This document shows positions 1 to 4,904 of a stretch of 9,718 bases of DNA, in pieces. The translations under genes were made by a program, and so were the position numbers. Each line of letters begins with the position of its first letter. Positions within the stretch are counted from its first letter, which is position 1. The DNA is from SVFI01 sp045588655 (lineage in GTDB: Bacteria > Bacillota > Clostridia > Lachnospirales > Lachnospiraceae), in assembly GCA_045588655.1 (NCBI GenBank), contig JAZNEP010000041.1:1-9718 (forward strand), in the 5' to 3' direction. Below the pieces are notes generated by a model. That model saw only the letters and a list, made by a program, of their open reading frames with translations, searched no databases and was not told the origin of the DNA.

Positions 1-186
1 ACAAACTACAAAAGCAATTCCCAAAACAATTGCTGACATAGTCGTAAACTCCACGTTCATATTCTCCGGCTTAAGCCAAAACAGACAGACCAATGAATAA
101 GCACAAAAGGCAAAACCACATACACTTACTATTAAAAACAAATTTTGTAAAAATGTCAAGATTGGATGTCCCGGATATTTTTCCAT
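1..186 (-). CDS. membrane protein, N-terminal part (runs off left edge)
   Basis: The frame is open from an ATG at 186-184 to the window edge (62 codons, no stop), so only the N-terminus is present. The start is supported by a strong SD (AGGGGGGAG on the minus strand) about 7-8 nt upstream. The protein starts MEKYPGHPILTFL and has one clear hydrophobic segment (about residues 8-36, FLIVSVCGFAFC...SLVCLFWL). A second begins near residue 49 (MSAIVLGIAFVVC), so it is an integral membrane protein. I do not recognise the family. It begins 28 bp after the stop of the HD-domain remnant on the same strand and is probably co-transcribed with it. Confidence 0.7.
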   Translation of the reverse strand, partial: MEKYPGHPILTFLQNLFLIVSVCGFAFCAYSLVCLFWLKPENMNVEFTTMSAIVLGIAFVVC

Positions 187-214
187 TGTATTTCTCCCCC
201 CTTTCTTTTTATCC

Positions 215-544
215 CTATAACTGTTCATATAGTTTCCGGCCCTCTTCCCCGGCCAATGCACTGCAAACCTGCACTCTTTCCGCTACTACCGGAATCTGCA
301 CATGCGCCAGTGCATCTGACACTTCCAAAAGCATCAGCTTCTGAAAGGTCTCAAACGTCACCGGGATTTTCATATGTTCCCGCACATGTTTCACGCGTAA
401 ACTCATACGGTCATCATGATGCTCCACATAATAAATAAGCCGCTTCCTATCTTCCTCTGATAAATCTGCACCTTTTTCCAAAAGGAAGGGGATTACCTCT
501 GATTCTACGGTTGAACGATGCACCATTTTTGGCGGGTCATTCAA
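215..544 (-). pseudogene. C-terminal remnant of an HD-domain protein (CCA-adding-enzyme-like), fused to a 36-bp repeat
   Basis: The ORF can be read from a TTG at 544 (109 aa) or an ATG at 526 (103 aa); both lie inside the 36-bp palindromic repeat and neither has a recognisable SD. Repeat-derived residues (NDPPKMVHRST) run directly into VESEVIPFLLEKG. After that the protein looks like the distal half of an HD phosphohydrolase domain: a YYVEHHDDRMSLR segment, matching the YHDxRI region of tRNA nucleotidyltransferase-type HD domains, then an LLLEVSDALAHVQ helix, matching the RADALAQS-type helix, then a final LAGEEGRKLYEQL helix. The N-terminal HxxxHD part and any transferase domain are missing. 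I infer a truncated gene whose 5' part was lost at the repeat. A short intact gene using the repeat's ATG is possible but lacks a ribosome binding site. The family match is from memory of motifs and is moderate. Confidence 0.5.
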
Positions 545-545
545 C
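510..545 (-). repeat. 36-bp imperfect palindrome, copy 1 of 3
   Basis: Identical over all 36 bases to 3023-3058 and 4205-4240 and in the same orientation. The ends are GTTGAA and TTCAAC. Read on the minus strand it folds into a hairpin: 9 pairs (one U-G), a 2x2 internal loop, 5 pairs (one G-U), and a four-A loop. It begins 11 bp past the stop of the DUF3137 gene and forms the 5' end of the HD remnant's reading frame. No target duplication is visible at its borders. Confidence 0.9.
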
Positions 546-556
546 TGAATCAGGTT

Positions 557-1507
557 TTAATTAAACAACATTTCGTTTGCAAGAACCTCATCCACGATTG
601 CCAGAACGGTGGAAAGCTGGGTTCTCATGCGATTCCTTCTTTCTTCCAGGTCATTGACATTTGTAATCTTTTTGTTGATTTCAAAGTTATCGCTGTTATT
701 ATTTAGGGCAAGAGTAACCTCATCAGCACTAAAGTCAATATTGGTATACCCCTGAGCCATTTCATCAATCTTTACAATTCGGTCCCTAAACTGCGGTGTT
801 AAGAGTTCAAGCGCCATATGCTCATCATCACTTCTTACCTCGAAATAATTGTCAAACGTTTCATCTTTCGTTTCAATGAGATTATTTTTCCCCATTACAC
901 CAAAGAGTGAATCCACTAAAGATTTCCCCTTTTTATGGTTTTTTCGTTCCATGAGTGTTACATATCCATACAGGTTCTTTTCTAAATGCAGTCTGATAAA
1001 ACTTCCGCGAAATACGGTTTCGGTATAACTGTTAGAGCTTCCGTCATTATATGTTTTCTCCCGTTCTGCCGTCAAAACCAAATCGCAATATTCCATCTCT
1101 ACACCTTTATACATGGTGCGAAAATAGTCCGTGGCCTGAAGCTTGCTGAAACCGGGAAGAATCTTGCATTGCGAAATAGAATTCTTGTCTAACTTTTTAT
1201 TCGGAGAATATTCCAGTACTTCAAGACGTTCTTCCAACAAAGGTTTAATCACATATTCACCCATTATCTCTTTTCTTTTTTTCGCTTTCTTGGTAGTGAT
1301 TGCGGAACGAATAATCATAATAAAAATGATCCCTGCCGAAATGAGCAGTAATAAGAATCCTATCTTACTTCCGCTTATCATTGATACAAAGGAAAGTATA
1401 ACTCCCATTACTACTACCGTGTATAACAGGAAACTTATTAAAGTCGAAAAAACGGAACCCTTTTTAACACCTTTATTCAATTCACTAATGATTTTTTTAT
1501 CATCCAT
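557..1507 (-). CDS. two-TM DUF3137-like protein
   Basis: A 316-residue protein from ATG 1507-1505 (MDDKKIISELNKG). This start is preferred over an in-frame ATG 27 nt upstream because the minus strand carries GAAGGGGGAAAG just before it. Two adjacent hydrophobic segments lie at about residues 18-43 and 49-68, followed by a basic stretch (KKAKKRKE) and a long soluble domain. That domain includes LPGFSKLQATDYFRT, a YCDLVLTAER strand and the FRGSFIRL motif (about 166-173), the pattern I associate with DUF3137. The role of that family is unknown. The gene follows the zinc-ribbon/Tim44-like gene after 54 bp on the same strand, so the two probably form an operon, and ends 11 bp before repeat copy 1. 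The family call is fairly secure; no function can be inferred beyond a membrane-anchored cytoplasmic domain. Confidence 0.75.
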   Translation of the reverse strand: MDDKKIISELNKGVKKGSVFSTLISFLLYTVVVMGVILSFVSMISGSKIGFLLLLISAGIIFIMIIRSAITTKKAKKRKEIMGEYVIKPLLEERLEVLEYSPNKKLDKNSISQCKILPGFSKLQATDYFRTMYKGVEMEYCDLVLTAEREKTYNDGSSNSYTETVFRGSFIRLHLEKNLYGYVTLMERKNHKKGKSLVDSLFGVMGKNNLIETKDETFDNYFEVRSDDEHMALELLTPQFRDRIVKIDEMAQGYTNIDFSADEVTLALNNNSDNFEINKKITNVNDLEERRNRMRTQLSTVLAIVDEVLANEMLFN

Positions 1508-1561
1508 AAATCTTTCCCCCTTCTTAAAACACACAAACCGCCGGCGACAAAAACCACCCGC

Positions 1562-2833
1562 CTATTTCTTCTTCACGCTTAAAACTACCCAGTCGTCAGT
1601 TACCTCGTATCTTGTACCGCAGGCGGGGCAATCGCATCGTCTGGTGGCATCGAAACTGGTGTTACAGTTCGGGCAATGAATTCTGGCAATTGAGAAATTC
1701 ATGTCCATGGGGACACTGATATCTTTACGAAGTTCCATACGGTAAGTAACCTCTTTTTTACGAATGCCTGTTTTGGCATAGATAACATCCATGTACGCAT
1801 CTACCGTCACATAGCAATAATTATCCTTAACTTCGAACTTTTTCAATCCCATAGAGCCACGAAAATGGGCATCCGCAATATCCTCAAACAAATCCCCCAC
1901 AGACTCTCCTGCGTAAAAAGGAATTTCTTTCACATCCTTGGCATAAAGAAGAACTCTCAGCATGGAAATTACCTTATTGGTAAAAAAAGCATAAGAAAAT
2001 TCCGGAGAATACTTCTTCATTTGTTTCTCAAATTTCTGTTTGGAGCCGCTTGCACCAACCAGCATGTCGGCAGACTCAGCGCCGGTCACAAGAACGGAAC
2101 CAACCTTGTAAACACACCACAACAGATATCCAATCACAAGGCCTATGATGCTTCCCTGAAGCAAGGCGATTAAGGCTCCGGGGAATAAACCGTTGCCGTT
2201 TACGAAACATTCAAAATAGGCGGAAATCAGGAAGCACACCAAAATCGTAGGAAGAACAATTCTTAAAATCTCCCACGCCAAATCCTTTTTGCTTCCCGTA
2301 AAATCTTTTAACATGTAAAAACCTGTTACCTTCGGAAACAGCTCATCCATTTTAAAACGGGTCTGGCAATAATCACATCCGTCCAGCAACCCCTTAATGG
2401 TGGTTCCGGCACCGCAGTTGGGGCAAATATATTCTTCATTTTCCCCCACTTCGGGATTCTTACGGAATGTAATGCTCTGAAATAAATTCCGCTTCTCTTT
2501 ATAGGAATATATTTGCTTCGTTCCGCGATAAAATTTCCCTTCAAACCGACAAGGTCTACAGAATGCTTTCGTTTTGTACTTATCATCCGCGTAAGATAAT
2601 ATAGGTTCTCTTTTCATATTATCAGGAATGTCTCTTGGCACGAAATGATATTTCATGGAAAGGTCTTTTCCCTGTAAACGTTCATTCTGTAACTCCAGCC
2701 AATACTGCATCTCTCTGTCGCAGCTACCCGGCATTTTATCTGATTCATAATACTCCTGCAATTCCACTGCAAAAGTCTCAAATAAATCTTTTTTTCCTTT
2801 GTTTGTCCAACTTAGACTCTTTTTTTCATCCAA
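1562..2833 (-). CDS. zinc-ribbon membrane protein with Tim44-like domain
   Basis: A 423-residue protein. The start is a TTG at 2833 (MDEKKSLSW), chosen because GAGGG lies 7 nt upstream on the minus strand; the nearby ATG is out of frame. Domains in order: a charged N-terminal region (1-85); a Cys pair FCRPCRF (C92, C95); a zinc ribbon CPNCG...CDYC (C137, C140, C153, C156); two TM helices (about 185-210 and 217-245); a soluble domain (about 265-385) with a Tim44-like layout (FEKQMKKYSPEFSYAFF..., then DAYMDVIYAKTG...EVTYRMELRKD); and a C-terminal zinc ribbon (C387, C390, C402, C405, with an extra C400). The Tim44-like and ribbon architecture is known in Clostridia, but its role is not established. 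No clear promoter lies directly upstream, only a weak TATACT (plus 2888-2893), so read-through from further upstream is possible. Confidence 0.75.
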   Translation of the reverse strand: MDEKKSLSWTNKGKKDLFETFAVELQEYYESDKMPGSCDREMQYWLELQNERLQGKDLSMKYHFVPRDIPDNMKREPILSYADDKYKTKAFCRPCRFEGKFYRGTKQIYSYKEKRNLFQSITFRKNPEVGENEEYICPNCGAGTTIKGLLDGCDYCQTRFKMDELFPKVTGFYMLKDFTGSKKDLAWEILRIVLPTILVCFLISAYFECFVNGNGLFPGALIALLQGSIIGLVIGYLLWCVYKVGSVLVTGAESADMLVGASGSKQKFEKQMKKYSPEFSYAFFTNKVISMLRVLLYAKDVKEIPFYAGESVGDLFEDIADAHFRGSMGLKKFEVKDNYCYVTVDAYMDVIYAKTGIRKKEVTYRMELRKDISVPMDMNFSIARIHCPNCNTSFDATRRCDCPACGTRYEVTDDWVVLSVKKK

Positions 2834-2883
2834 TATGTATCCCTCTTCAGGCTATGCCTGTCCACAAATCCAAAATCAACGTC

Positions 2884-3039
2884 CTACAGTATAATCTGTC
2901 CCTGAGATATGCCTAACGCAAACAATCCAAAACATCCGAGCAGAATCACAAGTATCAGAATGAATATTTTCAAAAATTGATTTGTACGTTCTGCGCCGTC
3001 GCTTTGACTCGGGTCCTTCGGAGTTGAACGATGCACCAT
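2884..3039 (-). CDS. short C-terminal membrane anchor, probable gene remnant fused to the repeat
   Basis: Downstream of repeat copy 2 on the minus strand, the repeat's only open frame continues for 45 codons beyond the repeat to a TAG at 2886-2884. The residues are PKDPSQSDGAERTNQF, then one strongly hydrophobic helix (LKIFILILVILLGCFGLFAL) and a short tail (GISQGQIIL). A polar linker plus a single TM at the C-terminus looks like the end of a larger anchored protein whose 5' part is absent, with the break at the repeat. If translated, the start would be the ATG inside the repeat at 3039 (51 aa) or a TTG at 3057; neither has a convincing SD. The stop is 50 bp before the zinc-ribbon gene on the same strand. 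It could be a genuine small membrane protein rather than a remnant. Confidence 0.35.
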   Translation of the reverse strand: MVHRSTPKDPSQSDGAERTNQFLKIFILILVILLGCFGLFALGISQGQIIL

Positions 3040-3058
3040 TTTTGGCGGGTCATTCAAC
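3023..3058 (-). repeat. 36-bp imperfect palindrome, copy 2 of 3
   Basis: Base-for-base identical to the copies at 510-545 and 4205-4240. It lies 65 bp beyond the stop of the four-TM protein gene (3124), past that gene's terminator-like hairpin, and immediately upstream of the membrane-anchor remnant, with which it is in frame. Confidence 0.9.
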
Positions 3059-3084
3059 AGGAGACGGTAGTTTAAACTGATATT

Positions 3085-3107
3085 AGGGGTAGCTTGGAGC
3101 TACCCCT
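3085..3107 (-). terminator. terminator-like hairpin after the XRE/membrane pair
   Basis: A perfect 10-bp stem AGGGGTAGCT / AGCTACCCCT with a 3-nt loop (3085-3094, 3098-3107) begins 17 nt past the stop codon at 3124. The stem is GC-rich compared with its surroundings, but neither strand has a continuous T-tract after it, so termination may be inefficient or factor-assisted. Confidence 0.5.
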
Positions 3108-3123
3108 TAATAAATTATGTTTA

Positions 3124-3555
3124 TTAGATTTCTTTCTCCAATTTGCAACGCTGATAGATTCCGTAAAAAATAACAAACAGATATGAAAAAACCAGTAAAA
3201 GAATTACTTGCACTTCTACATTCATTAAAGCAAAAGCTAGCATAAGGGCTCCAAATACGAATATCATCATATCATATGCGCGAGCCTTAGAACGATTAGA
3301 AATAGTGAGATTACGTTCATCCTTTTCTTCAATCTCTTTTTGTTTCTGTAGTTCAGGATGTTTTTTCAAAGAGAGATTTCCCAATAAACTGCCCATACCT
3401 CCACCAAATATACCGCATCCCCAGCCAATACATAGATAAGGTAGTGCTAAAAATATTCCTTGTGGTTCTGTATTTGTTTTTAGTAATACAAGACCTCCGA
3501 CCAATAATACTAATCCCATTACTATTAATACATAATTCAAACTATTTTTTTTCAT
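3124..3555 (-). CDS. four-TM protein paired with an XRE repressor (DUF2178-like layout)
   Basis: A 143-residue protein starting at ATG 3555. Its ATGA overlaps the stop of the XRE gene, and GAGGAGG precedes it, so the two are translationally coupled. Predicted TM helices lie at about 7-26, 33-57 (with GWGCGIFGGGMGSLLG), 94-112 and 115-134. The cytoplasmic linker between the second and third helices carries EEKDERNLTISNRSKARAYD. A DERN-type loop between TM pairs is typical of small DUF2178-like membrane proteins found next to short HTH regulators in Firmicutes. The function is unknown. Because it is the only gene coupled to the repressor, it is probably the main target of that regulator. Confidence 0.7.
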   Translation of the reverse strand: MKKNSLNYVLIVMGLVLLVGGLVLLKTNTEPQGIFLALPYLCIGWGCGIFGGGMGSLLGNLSLKKHPELQKQKEIEEKDERNLTISNRSKARAYDMMIFVFGALMLAFALMNVEVQVILLLVFSYLFVIFYGIYQRCKLEKEI

Positions 3556-3755
3556 TCTGATTCCTCCTCATAAATAAAAATATCTTCAATGTTCATTCCA
3601 AAAAATCTGGCGATTTTAAATGCTAAAGTGATGGAAGGATTGTATCTTCCGTTTTCTAGAGAACCAATCGTTTGTCTGGATACCTCTAAAATATTAGCAA
3701 GTTCTTCTTGTCGTATTCCTTTACTCTTACGAATTTCTTCCAATCTATTTTTCAA
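3552..3755 (-). CDS. short XRE-family transcriptional repressor
   Basis: A 67-residue protein starting at TTG 3755, placed by AAAGGAGG with 7 nt spacing. It is almost entirely one HTH_3/XRE domain: RLEEIRKSKGIRQEELANIL (first helices), VSRQTIGSLENGRYNPS (turn and recognition helix, about 25-41), then TLAFKIARFFGMNIEDIF. It ends in an acidic tail (EEESE). Members of this small family usually act as dimeric DNA-binding repressors of their own operon. Two 19-bp near-identical sites flank the promoter (see 3779-3797 and 3825-3843), which fits autoregulation. The next gene overlaps it by 4 nt. Confidence 0.85.
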   Translation of the reverse strand: MKNRLEEIRKSKGIRQEELANILEVSRQTIGSLENGRYNPSITLAFKIARFFGMNIEDIFIYEEESE

Positions 3756-3778
3756 ATTACGACCTCCTTTCGCAACAA

Positions 3779-3797
3779 TGTAAAGTTAACTTTCCAT
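3779..3797 (-). promoter_or_regulatory. candidate XRE operator O1 (downstream of -10)
   Basis: Contains the perfect 12-bp palindrome AAAGTTAACTTT (3782-3793). On the minus strand the 19-mer ATGGAAAGTTAACTTTACA matches O2 at 16 of 19 positions. It sits just past the -10 of the XRE promoter at the expected transcription start, so a bound repressor would block transcription. Confidence 0.55.
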
Positions 3798-3801
3798 TTA
3801 C

Positions 3802-3830
3802 AGAATATCATAAGGAAAATTGAATGTCAA
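3802..3830 (-). promoter_or_regulatory. promoter of the XRE/membrane pair
   Basis: On the minus strand, TTGACA (3830-3825), a 17-nt spacer and TATTCT (3807-3802). The start is predicted near 3796, giving a leader of about 40 nt before the TTG at 3755. The -35 overlaps operator O2. Confidence 0.7.
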
Positions 3831-3843
3831 GTATACTTTCCAT
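3825..3843 (-). promoter_or_regulatory. candidate XRE operator O2 (overlaps -35)
   Basis: Contains the palindrome AAGTATACTT (3829-3838). The minus-strand 19-mer ATGGAAAGTATACTTGACA is nearly the same as O1, with centres 46 bp apart. It also lies only 19 bp upstream of the divergent -35 at 3863, so it could affect the small-RNA promoter too. Confidence 0.55.
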
Positions 3844-3862
3844 TTTTAATTATAAGCAGTTG

Positions 3863-3891
3863 TTGACATCCTTATTTTCAAATGTTATACT
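3863..3891 (+). promoter_or_regulatory. strong sigma-A promoter of a candidate small RNA
   Basis: TTGACA (3863-3868), exactly 17 nt, then TATACT (3886-3891), with a perfect -35 and 5 of 6 at the -10. The start is predicted near 3898. No confident protein gene follows before the terminator at 4121-4148. Confidence 0.75.
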
Positions 3892-3923
3892 GAGAAAAAG
3901 TTTTAGCAGTTCAGAAAACGCTT

Positions 3924-4064
3924 ATGACTGAACTGTTACAAAAAATATTACGAAATAGGAGGACAATTTTATCAGAGCATCAGAGAATGTGTAAACAAAA
4001 GGACAAGTTTATAATTTGGCAGGCGAGAGCCGGCCTTATTAAAGTATGCCTTAATGATGCTTGA
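3924..4064 (+). CDS. possible 46-residue small protein within the candidate RNA
   Basis: An ATG at 3924 opens 46 codons to a TGA (4062-4064). The product starts MTELLQKILRNRRTILSEHQ, is basic, and has no TM segment. It fills much of the transcript between promoter and terminator. Against it: no SD precedes the ATG, the ATG is in the loop of the 5' hairpin, and an ORF of this length is common by chance. An AGGAGG inside the ORF is not followed by a suitably spaced ATG. Recorded as an alternative reading of the transcript. Confidence 0.2.
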   Translation: MTELLQKILRNRRTILSEHQRMCKQKDKFIIWQARAGLIKVCLNDA

Positions 4065-4120
4065 TAATGTGTTCTTACAAAAATTTCGTATAGGGGTTTT
4101 TGTATATTTTGGTAGATTTA

Positions 4121-4148
4121 GGCATGACGGTAGTCATGCCTCTTTTTA
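4121..4148 (+). terminator. intrinsic terminator of the candidate small RNA
   Basis: Perfect 8-bp stem GGCATGAC / GTCATGCC with a GGTA loop (4121-4140), followed by TCTTTTTA. It is about 225 nt downstream of the predicted start. Confidence 0.8.
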
Positions 4149-4204
4149 TAGGTATCAATTTGGTTATTTCTTCATTAAGGCACCACAAGTAACAAGCAGT
4201 AAAA

Positions 4205-4240
4205 GTTGAACGATGCACCATTTTTGGCGGGTCATTCAAC
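4205..4240 (-). repeat. 36-bp imperfect palindrome, copy 3 of 3
   Basis: Identical to the copies at 510-545 and 3023-3058, same orientation. It starts 21 bp past the stop of the DtxR-family gene. Here the minus-strand hairpin is followed by TTTT, so this copy could help end dtxR transcription; the other copies lack a T-tract. No gene remnant is recognisable on its far side, although the repeat's frame stays open to 4075. Confidence 0.9.
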
Positions 4241-4261
4241 ATTAAAAATATTTATAGAAGA

Positions 4262-4642
4262 TTAGTGTTTGCTGATGTATCTTTTGATGGCGGCAAAGCT
4301 CTTGTCGCTGATATCGTGTTCCATACGGCATGCATCATCAAGTGCGGTTTCACGATCTACACCTAAACTGATGAGCCAGTTTGATAGAAGCGTATGCTTT
4401 TCCAGTACATGTTCTGCCTGCTCCCTGCCGCTAAGCGTTAGGTCTATATAGCCTTCTTCTGAAATGATAATGTATCCTTTTTCTCGAAGGTTTTTCATGG
4501 CAACGCTGACGCTTGGCTTTGAAAAATCCATTTCTCTTACTATATCAATGGAACGAACCTGTCCTATAGTATTTTGAAGGGAAAGGATGGTTTCTAAATA
4601 GTCTTCCATAGATTTGTTTGAACGAAATTTGCTATTATCCAT
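4262..4642 (-). CDS. DtxR/MntR-family metal-dependent transcriptional regulator
   Basis: A 126-residue protein starting at ATG 4642 (MDNSKFRSNK). The frame extends 19 codons further up to a TTG at 4699, but CGGAGG lies 8 nt before ATG 4642 and the extension contains the promoter, so the shorter start is right. The N-terminal winged helix (SMEDYLETI..., DFSKPSVSVAMKNLREKGYI, LTLSGREQA) is followed by the dimerisation/metal domain (EKHTLLSNWLISLGV..., DACRMEHDIS). Compared with MntR, the Asp and Glu of MEDYLE and the His of EKH are kept, as are the Glu and His of MEH. The position of MntR Glu99 is a Cys (DACRMEH), as in DtxR/IdeR. Such proteins repress metal uptake when loaded with Fe(II) or Mn(II). 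It diverges from feoAB, so iron control is the likely role. It is short, with no SH3-like third domain. Confidence 0.85.
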   Translation of the reverse strand: MDNSKFRSNKSMEDYLETILSLQNTIGQVRSIDIVREMDFSKPSVSVAMKNLREKGYIIISEEGYIDLTLSGREQAEHVLEKHTLLSNWLISLGVDRETALDDACRMEHDISDKSFAAIKRYISKH

Positions 4643-4670
4643 GTTTAAAGCCTCCGAATAATTTTCGTTT

Positions 4671-4699
4671 ATCATATCACTTATTTCATAAAAATTCAA
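4671..4699 (-). promoter_or_regulatory. promoter of the DtxR-family gene
   Basis: Minus strand: TTGAAT (4699-4694), 17 nt, TATGAT (4676-4671). The start is predicted near 4664, about 22 nt before the ATG. No GTTAG-N6-CTAAC site is seen here, so there is no visible sign of autoregulation. Confidence 0.6.
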
Positions 4700-4716
4700 A
4701 TAATTGCTCAGAACAG

Positions 4717-4791
4717 ATGGGTGACTCTTGTGTGGAAGAAGCGGTAAATGACATTAAAGGTGTTGCAGGTGTTGTGAATTTGGGAAAATAG
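4717..4791 (+). pseudogene. possible remnant of a heavy-metal-associated (HMA/CopZ-like) domain
   Basis: A 24-codon reading frame, MGDSCVEEAVNDIKGVAGVV plus NLGK, ending in TAG at 4789-4791. It resembles the first half of an HMA domain (CxxC, then VEkAl..i.GV..V.VNL), but the metal motif is degenerate (M-GDS-C is one residue short of MxCxxC) and the domain stops halfway. There is no SD. It lies between the divergent dtxR and feo promoters and may be the leftover of a lost metal-handling gene. The match is short and could be chance. Confidence 0.3.
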
Positions 4792-4833
4792 GTATTCCTG
4801 ATGCACTGAATGTAAGAAAATACCAATAACCTA

Positions 4834-4862
4834 TTGACAAACAGAAAATGCAGTGCTATATT
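4834..4862 (+). promoter_or_regulatory. promoter of the feo operon
   Basis: TTGACA (4834-4839), 17 nt, TATATT (4857-4862). The start is predicted near 4869-4870, which places operator 1 exactly at +1 and gives a leader of about 105 nt before the feoA ATG. Confidence 0.75.
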
Positions 4863-4869
4863 AATTTAC

Positions 4870-4887
4870 GGTTAGTCTCCTCTAACC
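4870..4887 (+). promoter_or_regulatory. feo operator 1, GGTTAG-N6-CTAACC
   Basis: Perfect 6-bp inverted arms around TCTCCT, starting at the predicted transcription start. It shares the core GTTAG-N6-CTAAC with sites at 4905-4922 and 5237-5252. The half-site resembles the GGTTAG/CTAACC arms of DtxR/IdeR boxes, though the spacer here is 6 nt rather than 1. The adjacent DtxR-family protein is the inferred binder. Confidence 0.6.
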
Positions 4888-4904
4888 CTATTTTTTGAAT
4901 GTGG

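Larger units (their letters stand above)
3898..4148 (+). ncRNA. candidate structured small RNA, about 250 nt, family not recognised
   Basis: The span is defined by a near-consensus promoter and an intrinsic terminator on the same strand. Hairpins visible inside: a 5' stem of 11 bp (TAGCAGTTCAG 3904-3914 with CTGAACTGTTA 3928-3938); TTATTAA (4037-4043) with TTAATGA (4051-4057), 7 bp including one wobble; TACAAAAA (4076-4083) with TTTTTGTA (4097-4104), 8 bp; and the terminator stem. An unpaired AGGAGG lies at 3957-3962. I checked for hallmarks of tmRNA, RNase P, SRP, 6S and common riboswitches and saw none. It is not a leader, because the terminator ends it before any plus-strand gene. A 46-codon ORF inside (3924-4064) could make it an mRNA instead. 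Confidence 0.45.

Noticed and set aside
510..545. Integron attC site (GTTRRRY and RYYYAAC cores are present)
   Set aside because: The cores are in the wrong order: attC runs RYYYAAC...GTTRRRY, whereas this runs GTTGAAC...ATTCAAC. No integron integrase is visible and genes on both sides have their own promoters.
4075..4239. Minus-strand ORF continuing from repeat copy 3
   Set aside because: It reads through the complement of the plus-strand terminator hairpin, resembles no protein and has no SD. Unlike at copies 1 and 2, no remnant is recognisable.
510..4240. CRISPR repeats (36 bp, identical copies)
   Set aside because: Copies are 1.2-2.5 kb apart with genes between them; there are no spacer-sized gaps and no cas genes.
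4643..4699. Longer N-terminus for the DtxR-family protein (TTG at 4699)
   Set aside because: The extra 19 codons contain a TTGAAT-N17-TATGAT promoter, and CGGAGG is correctly placed for ATG 4642.
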